Source: Dasypus novemcinctus (Eukaryota; Chordata; Mammalia; Cingulata; Dasypodidae). From it: a stretch of 64,000 nucleotides of DNA. The DNA is taken from NCBI RefSeq assembly GCF_030445035.2, contig NC_080677.1, positions 28,655,513 through 28,719,512 on the forward strand. The letters run 5' to 3'. Of this stretch, positions 55,401-60,922 are shown in pieces. Each line of letters starts with the position of its first letter. Position 1 is the first letter of the stretch. A program made the translations under genes and the position numbers. The notes under the pieces were generated by a model. That model ran no database searches and was not told the DNA's origin. It saw nothing but the letters and a program-made list of their open reading frames with translations.

Positions 55401-57128
55401 CCCCCCCCCCCCGCCCCCCGACTGCGCCCCTCCAGGCTGAGCGGCGTCCCAAAGGTCCCTGACAGCCGCCCGCTTCCTTTCCAGGGCTTCTTCGTGTCTG
55501 TCTTCTACTGCTTCTTCAACGGAGAGGTAGGCCTGACGCCCTCCTCACACCCCGCCCTAGGGCGCTGGGGTCGAGCCGCCCAGGGCAGGGAGAGACCGGG
55601 GGCCGGGGGGGCCGGGGTCCCTGGCTCTGCTCAGCCCTACCCTGGACGGGGGAGGGGAAGGCCAGAGAAGCCGCCCCGGCGTCTAGGAACAGGAATCCTC
55701 CCTCCAGGGCCTTGAGCCAGTTTAGAAGGTCAACTAGGCGGGCCAGGAATAATTTGCCAGCCCTCCCCCGGCCCCCAGGTGTGCTCGGGAGACCCCGGCA
55801 GGGTGTGGGTGGGGGGCCGTCTGCAGGCCTCCTTGAGAGAAACAGAACAGGGTGACAGCAGGGGAAAGTCTCAGGGAGCAGGAAAGACGCATGCACCCTC
55901 TCCCCAGCCAATGACCTAGCCCTGGGGTGGGCCTCGGGGGAGCCTGCGCTGCAGGAAGCCTGTTAGCTAACAAGTCCCAGAATCCTAGGGCGGGAGCCAC
56001 TTGTGCGCAGGGCAGTGGTGAGTGGGGAGGCGGTGGGTTCTGGAGCACAGAAAAGACCCCTCCGCACGCCCACCCCAGGGTCTGAGAGCCTCCATCACTC
56101 CCGAGGAACACCAATCCAGTCCTGAGGCCATTCACCCGCCTGTGGCCAGGGGTGCTGCTTGGTCTGTGAAAGCAGGTGCAACGACAGCACCTTGGCAGGA
56201 GGGCGGGGGGAAGAGCAGCCACTACAGCAAACAGAAATGCATCTTCATGCAACACTTCTTCTGCTCACCCCTTGTGCTGGGCTAGGATGTGGGGAAACAT
56301 GGTGCATTTCACAGGAAAGTTCTTCAATTACAATACTAAGGAGAACCAAACAATACCAGAGAAGATCAGGTTTTGAAATGAATCTAGCTGCTAAGTTTCT
56401 GTTTGGGGCAGTTAGTGCTGTGGCGACTAAGCAAGGGCCTATCAGAAAAGACTTCAAGGAGGAGATGAGGGCTGCACAGGTGTTTCAGGGCGAGACACTG
56501 GGCGGAGGGGAGCCGAGCACACACCTGCCAAGCCCTGTGGGAGCAGGTGCCCGGGAGAGCAGAGGGGCCTCTCTCCCTGCCCTGGTGGCGAGAGGCGGCA
56601 GAGCAGGTTGGCAGGGGAGGGCAGTGTGTGCCGTGGGAGTCCTGGGTCACTGGGCAGGGCATGTGGCACAAAGGAAGCCTGCCAGGTCAGGCGTCAGCGG
56701 GACAGGGAGAAGGAAGCATTGCCTCAGAGAGAGGCTGCAGGGAGGAGGCGCAGGCTTCCGGGGCCCACAGGGTAGGAAAGGGACAGGAGGGACTCGTGAC
56801 TGGTCTCTGGTGAGGACACTTGTCTGGAAACCAGCCAGTCCTACAGTGAAGGTGGCCGTAGGAAGGGTCACCCCCAGCTCCCTTAACAGCCCTCCAGGGC
56901 CCTTGTCTGAGTGGAGCCACCAGGCAGGGAGCAGGGAGAGGACTGTCGGGCACCCCAGGACGGCCCGGCTCAGCCTCTGCCCCTCTGCAGGTCCGCTCGG
57001 CCGTGAGGAAGAGGTGGCACCGCTGGCAGGACCACCACTCGCTCCAAGTCCCCGTGCGGGCCATGTCCATCCCCACGTCGCCCACACGCGTCAGCTTCCA
57101 CAGCATCAAGCAGACGGCCGCCGTGTGA
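16314..57128 (+). CDS. CRHR2: CRHR2, corticotropin-releasing hormone receptor 2 (whole split coding span)
   Basis: Class B (secretin-family) G-protein-coupled receptor of the plasma membrane. Known for the family: it binds urocortins 2 and 3 (and urocortin 1, CRH more weakly) and signals mainly through Gs and cAMP. Seen here: fourteen coding exons. Exons 1+2 (beta) or exon 3 (alpha) join eleven shared exons. Alpha is 410 residues and beta 436, against 411 and 438 that I recall for human. In alpha numbering the ectodomain has six cysteines (C14, C40, C50, C64, C83, C98), giving the three family disulfides, and sequons at N13, N41, N74, N86 and N94. The class B polar core is intact (H152, E205, T312, Y359), as are W232 of TM4 and the C184-C254 pair. 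All introns are GT-AG and all phases agree, so the gene looks functional. Confidence 0.98.
17270..17655 (+). repeat. Two MIR copies in series
   Basis: The first copy (about 17270-17385) has 'ctggctctgccacagcttag' and 'ccccatatgtacaaagtgga'. The second (about 17435-17655) is nearly full length: 'tgctctgccacttcgtgtgt', 'ggccttggacaggttacatc', 'cctcagtttcctcatcggta' and 'agcacttagcacagtgcctg'. Confidence 0.8.
18935..18969 (+). repeat. (CA)n microsatellite
   Basis: About 35 bases of interrupted CA dinucleotides in CRHR2 intron 1. Confidence 0.85.
21235..21920 (+). repeat. L2 3'-end fragments
   Basis: Two stretches carry L2 words: about 21235-21505 ('cctacacatccttcagggcc', 'cccctcaagggcagagacca') and about 21660-21920 ('ttccaggaagccttccttgc', 'cacacagtaggtgctccaca', 'aatacttgctgagtggctga'). 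They lie 350 bases and more before beta exon 2. Confidence 0.7.
22267..22360 (+). CDS. CRHR2: CRHR2 exon 2 (beta-specific N-terminus of mature receptor)
   Basis: The exon is 94 nt: 31 codons plus one base, between acceptor cctag|GCA and donor TCAG|gtacgc. It begins AAGPSQVPK and contains ALLEH, which aligns with the beta motif ALLEQYC; the last codons give SLS-G across the junction. Position, length and phase all match the mammalian beta exon. The middle and end are more divergent than the rest of the gene: two adjacent cysteines, a missing tryptophan and no N-glycosylation sequon before the junction. The shared final G codon makes it interchangeable with the alpha exon. Confidence 0.88.
23048..23220 (+). 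repeat. MIR SINE
   Basis: Reads 'gtggcatggtcaagagccta', 'agtttggatcctaactgctg', 'gggtgaccctggacgagcca' and 'gagactcagtttcctcctgt', in MIR order. Confidence 0.8.
23565..23820 (+). repeat. L1M 3' fragment with internal 19-bp duplication
   Basis: Contains 'agttttcagaaaaactgcct', 'ctagcaacatcttgcattac' and 'ctgatacattattattaaat', typical of L1M 3' ends. A 19-bp unit is repeated head to tail at 23689-23707 and 23708-23726 without mismatch. Confidence 0.7.
23830..24385 (+). repeat. LTR-like interspersed repeat
   Basis: Begins near 'gtctttgttttagttggctt' and includes 'ggaatgggttggcttttaca', 'gggaaggcacgtggtggcat' and 'ccacacccacaggaatgaat', ending 'ctccaactaccacag'. I know this module as an abundant repeat in xenarthran genomes. 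No coding sequence. Confidence 0.6.
25284..25324 (+). repeat. (CA)n microsatellite
   Basis: About 41 bases of CA repeats with two short interruptions. Confidence 0.9.
25600..25960 (+). repeat. Ancient mammal-wide repeat, family not assigned
   Basis: Carries 'caatggggagccattgagag', then 'ttttgtgagaagtgacatga', a module found many times in mammalian genomes. Similar diverged copies occur at about 33030-33310, 37990-38290, 41120-41240 and 56440-56600 in this window. Confidence 0.5.
25960..28540. other. Intron 2 sequence upstream of the alpha island, nothing named
   Basis: Mixed single-copy-looking sequence with a short CA/CG run near 27344-27361. Several open frames on both strands have no recognisable product. 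Confidence 0.45.
28540..29360 (+). promoter_or_regulatory. CRHR2: CpG-island promoter region of the CRHR2 alpha transcript
   Basis: This is the densest CpG stretch near the gene, ending just after the alpha first exon. It contains a GGGCGGGG GC box (28629-28636) and an inverted CCAAT box, ATTGG (28906-28910), about 240 bases before the alpha ATG. No TATA box is seen. Such GC-rich, TATA-less islands commonly start transcripts at several points, so I place the alpha promoter and 5' UTR here without fixing a start site. Confidence 0.7.
29149..29251 (+). CDS. CRHR2: CRHR2 exon 3 (alpha-specific N-terminus)
   Basis: The exon has 34 codons plus one base and begins [20 protein letters not shown]. 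It is nearly identical to the human alpha start, which I recall as [15 protein letters not shown]. The donor is GAGG|gtaggc, and the leftover G completes the same glycine codon as in beta. C14 is the first ectodomain cysteine. Known for the family: residues 1-19 of alpha form an uncleaved pseudo signal peptide, and N13, part of an NCS sequon here, is a key residue. The ATG has G at -3 and +4. Confidence 0.97.
29407..29532 (+). CDS. CRHR2: CRHR2 exon 4 (first shared exon; ectodomain)
   Basis: The exon is 126 nt between acceptor cgtcag|GCT and donor ACCC|gtgagt. It encodes alpha residues 35-77, including [17 protein letters not shown] and the family signature [13 protein letters not shown]. It supplies C40, C50 and C64 and the sequons at N41 and N74. 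W51 in the GTCWP block is part of the class B hormone-receptor domain core. The only difference I notice from human near the junction is serine for proline at residue 36. Confidence 0.97.
33585..33765 (+). repeat. MIR SINE
   Basis: Has 'ttggctttgccatgactcac', 'tgagtgactggcaggtcctt' and 'tgacctcacagggctatgtc', in MIR order. Further MIR-like pieces lie at about 34130-34240, 34545-34660 and 32200-32290. Confidence 0.7.
40005..40760 (+). repeat. MIR SINE interrupted by a DAS SINE
   Basis: The MIR head (about 40005-40045, 'tagcttaggagttaagaaca') resumes at 40604 with 'cttctgggtttgaatcccag' and runs to about 40760 ('gcctcagttccctgctctgt', 'cctcatagcattgttgctgg'). The break is filled by the DAS element at 40046-40603. 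Confidence 0.8.
40046..40603 (+). mobile_element. Long DAS SINE with internal tandem repeats, inserted in a MIR
   Basis: The head shows 'caactgatggggcttctgcc' and a degenerate B box in 'ctgggttcggtccctgg'. The body (about 40145-40320) is made of variant units like 'gtgcccacatggcgagccaa'. The end is A-rich. The 12-bp target duplication CTTCTGGGTTTG flanks it at 40034-40045 and 40604-40615. Confidence 0.8.
40771..40907 (+). mobile_element. DAS SINE dimer remnant
   Basis: The end of a first unit ('gtcccgggtttggttcccag', 'gtaccttgtaaaaacaaaac') is followed by a second unit starting 'gggagcaggtgtagctcagt' with A box TAGCTCAGTGG and 'ggtcctgggttcaattgctg'. This matches the dimeric DAS structure. 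Confidence 0.75.
41250..41335 (+). CDS. CRHR2: CRHR2 exon 5 (ectodomain, last two cysteines)
   Basis: The exon is 86 nt between acceptor tttacag|GGA and donor AAG|gtgagt, and encodes the end of R77 to K105. The sequence [20 protein letters not shown] carries C83, sequons at N86 and N94, and the NGTW motif of the hormone-receptor fold; C98 and ILDDK follow. Human and rodent proteins have ECLENG as I recall, so residue 82 is valine for glutamate here. The exon ends in phase 0, so the following TM1 exon could be skipped without damaging this codon. Confidence 0.97.
41336..42677 (+). other. CRHR2: CRHR2 intron 5
   Basis: 1.3 kb, no element recognised except a short TCTG run just before the exon 6 acceptor. 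Confidence 0.7.
42678..42787 (+). CDS. CRHR2: CRHR2 exon 6 (transmembrane helix 1)
   Basis: The exon is 110 nt between acceptor tgtccag|CAG and donor CTGCG|gtgagt. It starts [20 protein letters not shown] and continues into the hydrophobic TM1 segment ending FLLFLTL, alpha residues 106-142. The reading frame enters in phase 0 and leaves in phase 2, so skipping this exon shifts the frame. In mouse, omission of the equivalent exon is known to give a soluble CRF2-alpha ectodomain. Confidence 0.97.
43137..43254 (+). CDS. CRHR2: CRHR2 exon 7 (ICL1, TM2, ECL1)
   Basis: The exon is 118 nt after acceptor cccacag|GAG. It encodes [18 protein letters not shown] and on through [15 protein letters not shown], residues 143-181. 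H152 is the conserved class B residue 2.50 of the inner polar network. The downstream donor reads GAG|gttgct, which lacks the usual purine at +3 and G at +5 and is one of the two weakest donors in the gene. The protein alignment into VWCRC of the next exon leaves no better junction. Confidence 0.95.
43255..45106 (+). other. CRHR2: CRHR2 intron 7
   Basis: 1.85 kb. It contains the short L1 insertion at 43500-43551 and a MIR/L2 piece at about 43630-43715 ('ggaaactgaggctcagagaa'). No other exon is seen; the AT-richer part at 44.65-44.9 kb is unassigned. Confidence 0.7.
43500..43551 (-). mobile_element. Very short xenarthran L1 insertion, minus strand
   Basis: A T run (complement of the A tail) is followed by 'atgttacattcaaaaaatat', then 'gaggtccccatatacccccc'. 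I recognise this as the 3'-most part of xenarthran L1 read in reverse. It is flanked by near-identical copies of the target, CATAGGCCTTTTTAATTT (43482-43499) and CATAGACCTTTTAATTT (43552-43568). Confidence 0.65.
45107..45260 (+). CDS. CRHR2: CRHR2 exon 8 (TM3, ICL2, start of TM4)
   Basis: The exon is 154 nt between acceptor ggctacag|GTC and donor TGGG|gtgagg. It begins [20 protein letters not shown] and includes VEGCYLHT and [14 protein letters not shown], residues 182-233. C184 pairs with C254 of ECL2 in the family, E205 is residue 3.50 of the polar core, and W232 is the class B invariant tryptophan of TM4. The last base is G, so codon 233 is GGC (glycine), where human and rodent CRHR2 have cysteine as I recall. 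Confidence 0.97.
45803..45863 (+). CDS. CRHR2: CRHR2 exon 9 (TM4, start of ECL2)
   Basis: The exon is 61 nt between acceptor tttctttcag|GCA and donor GAACA|gtaagt. It encodes [19 protein letters not shown], residues 234-252, with split codons for G233 and Q253 at its ends. The [10 protein letters not shown] block is near-identical in CRHR1 and CRHR2 of other mammals, which fixes the reading frame and both splice sites. Confidence 0.96.
45864..48026 (+). other. CRHR2: CRHR2 intron 9
   Basis: 2.2 kb, with an A/TA run (46070-46101) and a solo-LTR-like element (46667-47196). The rest shows nothing I can name. Confidence 0.7.
46667..47196 (+). mobile_element. Solo-LTR-like xenarthran repeat
   Basis: A 530-bp element begins TGTGTCAGTCAGCC and ends ACTGCTA, flanked by the perfect 5-bp direct repeat GTTAT (46662-46666 and 47197-47201). 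Internal words such as 'ggagcaagatggctgccaat' and 'ccaaggggcggggactcaac' match an abundant xenarthran repeat I recall. A 5-bp duplication fits an ERV-type LTR. No internal viral genes are present. Confidence 0.7.
48027..48099 (+). CDS. CRHR2: CRHR2 exon 10 (ECL2, start of TM5)
   Basis: The exon is 73 nt between acceptor tttgcag|GTG and donor CTCCTG|gtaggt. It begins [20 protein letters not shown], residues 254-277, identical to what I recall for human over this stretch. C254 is the ECL2 partner of C184, and the [15 protein letters not shown] loop is typical of CRHR2 rather than CRHR1, which has GKRPGVYTDYIYQGP. This segment is good evidence for paralog identity. Confidence 0.97.
51540..51735 (+). 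repeat. MIR SINE, near full length
   Basis: Reads 'cagcatggtgtaggggttag', 'gtgccatgggcaagttatgt', 'ataactgtaaaatgggaata' and 'ataatcatccctgcctcaca', in full MIR order. Confidence 0.85.
52060..52466 (+). repeat. L2 3' end with (TGAA)n tail
   Basis: Has 'cttggaatgctctcccaccc', 'cgtccttcaggtctcagccc', 'gcctggcatagggagtgttg' and 'actcattgaataaatg', ending in a TGAA run at 52441-52465. These are diagnostic of L2. A C run (52291-52304) lies inside. Confidence 0.85.
54429..54490 (+). repeat. G-rich tract, possible G-quadruplex
   Basis: Repeated GGGG runs with short spacers on the sense strand, ending about 60 bases before exon 11. The motif meets the usual four-G-run pattern. Folding is inference. 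Confidence 0.6.
54552..54637 (+). CDS. CRHR2: CRHR2 exon 11 (TM5 end, ICL3)
   Basis: The exon is 86 nt between acceptor cctccag|ATC and donor TACAG|gtaagc. It begins [20 protein letters not shown] and ends TTSEMIQY plus a split R306, residues 278-306. ICL3 contacts the G protein. Human and CRHR1 have TTSETIQYR as I recall, so M302 here replaces a threonine that is otherwise strongly conserved. It lies after the 6.4 kb intron 10. Confidence 0.96.
54840..54975 (+). CDS. CRHR2: CRHR2 exon 12 (TM6, ECL3, TM7)
   Basis: The exon is 136 nt after acceptor accccag|GAA. It encodes [20 protein letters not shown], then [19 protein letters not shown] and ends LQSFQ, residues 307-351. T312 (6.42) and the P317-G320 kink of TM6 are present. 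Human and CRHR1 read LLGITYM as I recall, so T321 is a substitution right after the kink glycine. The donor is CAG|gtgggg, weaker than most in the gene. Confidence 0.97.
55485..55526 (+). CDS. CRHR2: CRHR2 exon 13 (end of TM7)
   Basis: A 42 nt micro-exon between acceptor tttccag|GGC and donor GAG|gtaggc, encoding [14 protein letters not shown], residues 352-365. Y359 (7.57) completes the class B HETY polar core. It is phase 0 on both sides, so skipping it would remove 14 residues from TM7 without shifting the frame. Loss of the equivalent exon in CRHR1 is a known splice variant (CRHR1d). Confidence 0.96.
55527..56990 (+). other. CRHR2: CRHR2 intron 13
   Basis: 1.46 kb, GC-rich at its start, with an old unassigned repeat at about 56440-56600. 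A long open frame across it is not supported as coding. Confidence 0.65.
56991..57128 (+). CDS. CRHR2: CRHR2 exon 14 (cytoplasmic tail and stop)
   Basis: The last coding exon follows acceptor ctctgcag|GTC and has 45 codons plus TGA. It begins [18 protein letters not shown] and ends [18 protein letters not shown] and QTAAV. It carries helix 8 and the serine/threonine-rich tail used for phosphorylation and arrestin binding. Where human reads VPMARAMS as I recall, this gene reads VPVRAMS, one residue shorter, which accounts for 410 rather than 411 residues. Confidence 0.97.
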   Translation, partial: VRSAVRKRWHRWQDHHSLQVPVRAMSIPTSPTRVSFHSIKQTAAV

Positions 57129-58453
57129 CCCCTCTCCCCGCCCCCTGCTCCTCCACCATCCGGGCCGCTCCCCATCCCCCTCCACCTTTCTCTGGGTTCT
57201 CCTTGCCATGGGGCAACCGCCACAGGGCCCGGGGGGAAGGAAGAGCCAGTTCTCCAGCCCCGCAGAAGAGAGGCTGTGCTGCCACGAAAGGGGGCTTGGG
57301 GACCAGGGCTGGCTGGGCCTGGGGGTCTCGGGGGGAGAGCGAGCCAAGCAGGAGCTGAGCAGACATCCCAGGGGCGTCCCCCGGAAGAGCGGGCAGAGGC
57401 CTTCAGGCGTCTGCACACACCAGCCTCTGCCTGATCCTCGTTGTGGCCCCATTCACAGATGAGGGCACGGAGGCCCAGAGAGGGAACGCGCTGGCCCAAG
57501 GTCTGCTGTTAGTGGCAGACCCGGGGCTCCTCTGCGGAGCCTGGTGACGGTTTGGCCCTGCTCCCTGCCGCCTCGCTTGGTGGCAGCCCCTGCAGCTGGG
57601 GAGGCGCACGGGCCGGCTTCATCCCAGGGGCCCACCTGGAGTATCCTCACTTGTCCCCTGTCCCTGACCAGGCCGGCCCTCCCCGCTGGGGCCGCCGAGA
57701 AGGATGCTGGCTTCAGAGCTTGGGAAACCTCTTCTGAGCCTGGGCCACAAGAGGGACCCTGGGGAGGGCAGGGCAGGGAGAAAGAGGGGGTCTGCCAGCA
57801 CCCTCCGGGCAGCCGGTTACAAAGTGCAGGACAGAAGAATAAGGGGGTGGAATAGCAGAAGCTAAAGGGCGTCTTTGGTGGTTGGAACTAATCTCCCACC
57901 TCAGACTCGACTTCAGCCTCCTCTTCAGAAACCGCACCTCTGCTTTCTGTAAAGTAAGTCGTGCCTTTGTGGAAGTGGCCTACACGCAGGCGAGTTGACC
58001 AGGCTCAAGTCTGAGGACAGAGGCACCGTGCAGGATGTGCGGCCCTCCTCCCAAGGGATTTCCGCCCCCAGGCTGGCGCTGTTTGCAGGGATGCATCCTT
58101 GCTGGCAGAGACCCTGGCCTGGCCTCAGGCCGAGACTCCCTCGCAGACCTGGGGTAGATTTGGAGTTTGGGCCCAAGCCCCTGTGGATCTGCCCCTTATC
58201 ATCGCTCCCACCACGCCAACCAAGGGCAGTTGAAATCAGCATGTAGAGGAGGGCAGCTCAGCCAGCACACCCAGGGGCTGGAGGGAAGTGTAGGCGAGCC
58301 CGTCAGCCTCTGCGAGCAGCAGCCATGGGGCAGCTTCCCAGCTCGGCTTTCTCCCTGCGCCTCTCCAGGAGAGCAGGCCAGAGTCTGGGGGGAGGTGGGG
58401 AGCCATCAGGCTTGCAAAGGGCTTTTGCTCTAACACGTCCCTCCCCCCAAAAA

Positions 58454-58459
58454 AATAAA
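58454..58459 (+). promoter_or_regulatory. CRHR2: Poly(A) signal AATAAA (proximal)
   Basis: A canonical AATAAA lies 1.3 kb after the stop codon, followed within 40 bases by a T-rich stretch that could serve as a downstream element. Confidence 0.6.
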
Positions 58460-58579
58460 CCGTGAAAAATGATGTATCCCATCTTGCTCATTTTTAAGTT
58501 GATATCGGATATTTTTACATTGTTCTTAAAACTTGCAAAGGATGTAATTTCTGGCATTTGGTAAATATTTATAGTTTTA

Positions 58580-58585
58580 AATAAA
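58580..58585 (+). promoter_or_regulatory. CRHR2: Poly(A) signal AATAAA (distal)
   Basis: A second canonical AATAAA lies 126 bases after the first. Cleavage would fall near 58600. Which of the two is used cannot be told from sequence. Confidence 0.6.
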
Positions 58586-58605
58586 ACTCTCGCAACACTT
58601 TTAGA

Positions 58606-60521
58606 CACATCAGATGGAATCCAAACACCAGAGTGACTTAATACCCACCCTCGTCTATTGAAAAACCATACAAACAGGCTCTTCTTTAACCATTGTAAAT
58701 CTTACGTTGTTCTTTTCTTTTGAACTTGTATTTTCATTTCATTTCCCTTGTAGAATGTTATCCTAATGTAATATATTTTTATTGCTCATCTTTTCATACC
58801 TTGCTGCCACAAAATATATTTATAAGTTGAAATAGAAATACTTACTTTCCTGTCACCAAAGTTTCTGAGACTGTGGTTTTTTGTTTTGTTTTGTTTTTTG
58901 GTCTTCTGGTTTGAGTATTTTATATATATATATATATATAATTGATAAAACAACATGGATACTAAACTTTTTATATTTAATTGTTAAATATGAAAAGGAA
59001 AAACTATTGGAAACATGTCTTAACGAAATGGATAGAATTTAATTGTAAATCTATGGATGAGTATTACTAGAATCAGAGCTTGGCGGCACTTCTTCTCTTT
59101 TTTCATTTTTCATACCCGTACATGCTGAGAAGCCTTTTCACATAAATAAGTAGATGCTTTAGCAACGTCACTCAATTCTCTGAACTCCTGAGATGAATGC
59201 CAAAAATTGCATAGTACTCTGTCATCAAAAAGTGAGCTATCAGCTGGCCACTCGATTAAGCCCTCTTTAAATTTGGCTGGGGAAAAAATGAGTTGAAAAC
59301 CATGGAGTTTCCAAAAGGCTCTGCTACCCCAGTCATTCGATCACCCACTTTCTCACCACCAGCACTTGGTGTCAGATGTGCTTTGCTCACTGGCGAGGGG
59401 TTGAAAGCCTAAGCTGGGTGTGCACCCTACTTTTTTACCCTGGAGGGGGAGGGTTGGGTGGAGCTTGCTCAAGCGCACTCGTGCCTGTCCTGGAAAGTCT
59501 TCCTGCACACCCAGAGGCTTTATAGCTGGTCCATTAGCATTATCCAGGGCTCTCGAAGAGCCAGGAGCTGCAAATGCCTTGTTCCCACGAGGTCTCTTGC
59601 AGAGCTCTGCAGGCCGGAAGAGGCTGTGCCAGCATTAATCAGAGCAGACGTGGAGAGCTGGATTTCCAGAAAGGTCTCAATGCCAAGTCCCGCAACTTGG
59701 CACTGCTGCTCCGATGCAGCTCTCAGCTTGTTATCCCACCTGTCCTCTGCTTCCTGGGGCGCCAATGGCCTGGGAAGGCCTGCTGGGAGGCCAGGGCCGC
59801 CCAGACCCCAGTGCTGCGAAGAGCCTCGGTGTCACTGACTTAGGTTCCCTAGGCAGCTGGACCTGTTCTCCCTCCAGGTTGGAGGAGGCAGGACTGGTCT
59901 CCCGGACTGGACGCTCCTCCGTGGCCCCACTGCACCCCTGCATTGCCTCATTGCCCCGGCTCCTGGTCGTGGCCCCTGCTGAGTTCAGGCCTTGAAATGC
60001 CACAGGAGTGATCAGGCCATCCATCTTGTCCCGGTGCTCGCTTGTTAACCTCGTTGGGCACCCGTTCCTTGCAGCCAAGCCGGTCCTCATTAGCCTTTGC
60101 TTCCGTGTTGGCAGCACCTTGCCGAGCTGGCCTTCCTGGAAAATGGCCTCTTAGCAGACTCTTCTCTTTAGCAGGCAAGTTCCGCAGCCCCTGGGCTCTT
60201 CGGTTTAACCCTTTTCCCCACCTGACTTGAAAAGCTGAGCCCACAGGGGTATTCCTCCCACCAGCCTCCTGGCCCCACTCCCAGGGACAGACCACAGACA
60301 GCCCCGGCCCCAGCGCCGCTGCAAGCCCTTCACCCATCATCAAGGTGGGGCAGGGAGGCGCCTGCTATGGAGGCAGCCAGTGGGTGACCAATATGCCAGC
60401 AGGAGCAGCAGGTAATGGAGCATCTGAGGGGTGGGCATGGGCGTGCCCACGGGAGCCCCCCAGCATGGAGGCTGACCCTCCTAGGGCACACAGGAGGCCC
60501 AGGTGACACAGACACGTGTGC
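58606..60521. other. 3' flank, no gene recognised
   Basis: AT-rich at first, with a TTTTG run near 58880 and a TA run at 58919-58941, then GC-richer. No exon or named repeat is seen. Confidence 0.5.
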
Positions 60522-60536
60522 AAGAACAGAGCCCTG

Positions 60537-60907
60537 GGAAACGGACTTTGGCCCAGTGGTTAGGGCATCCGTCTACCACATGGAAGGTCCGCGGTTCAAA
60601 CCCCGGGCCTCCTTGACCCGTGTGGAGCTGGCCATGCGCAGTGCTGATGCGCGCAAGGAGTGCCCTGCCACGCAAGGGTGTCCCCTGCGTGGGGGAGCCC
60701 CACGCACAAGGAGTGCGCCCGTGAGGAAAGCCGCCCAGCGTGAAAAGAAAGTGTAGCCTGCCCAGGAATGGCGCCGCCCACACTTCCCGTGCCGCTGACG
60801 ACAACAGAAGCGGACAAAGAAACAAGACGCAGCAAATAGACACCAAGAACAGACAACCAGGGGAGGGGGGTATTAAATAAATAAATAAATCTTTAAAAAA
60901 AAAAAAA
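60537..60907 (+). mobile_element. DAS-III SINE, full length and well preserved
   Basis: The head TGGCCCAGTGG fits the Pol III A box and GGTTCAAACCC the B box. The body has 'gcgcagtgctgatgcgcgca', 'gagccccacgcacaaggagt' and 'caggaatggcgccgcccaca', and the tail is an AAAT and A run. It is flanked by a perfect 15-bp target duplication, AAGAACAGAGCCCTG, at 60522-60536 and 60908-60922. It is the youngest-looking insertion in the window. Confidence 0.93.
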
Positions 60908-60922
60908 AAGAACAGAGCCCTG

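Larger units (their letters stand above)
57129..58605 (+). other. CRHR2: CRHR2 3' UTR
   Basis: The sequence between the stop codon and the second poly(A) signal is about 1.47 kb, a reasonable length for this gene. It contains a MIR/L2-type fragment at about 57425-57530, recognisable by the words for 'cccattcacagatgaggg', 'aggcccagag' and 'ggcccaaggtc'. No second open reading frame of interest is seen. The end point is inferred from the signals only. Confidence 0.7.

Noticed and set aside
56159-57358. A 399-codon open frame across intron 13 and exon 14
   Set aside because: It reads exon 14 in the wrong frame and has no recognisable domain; the true frame there is fixed by the receptor tail.
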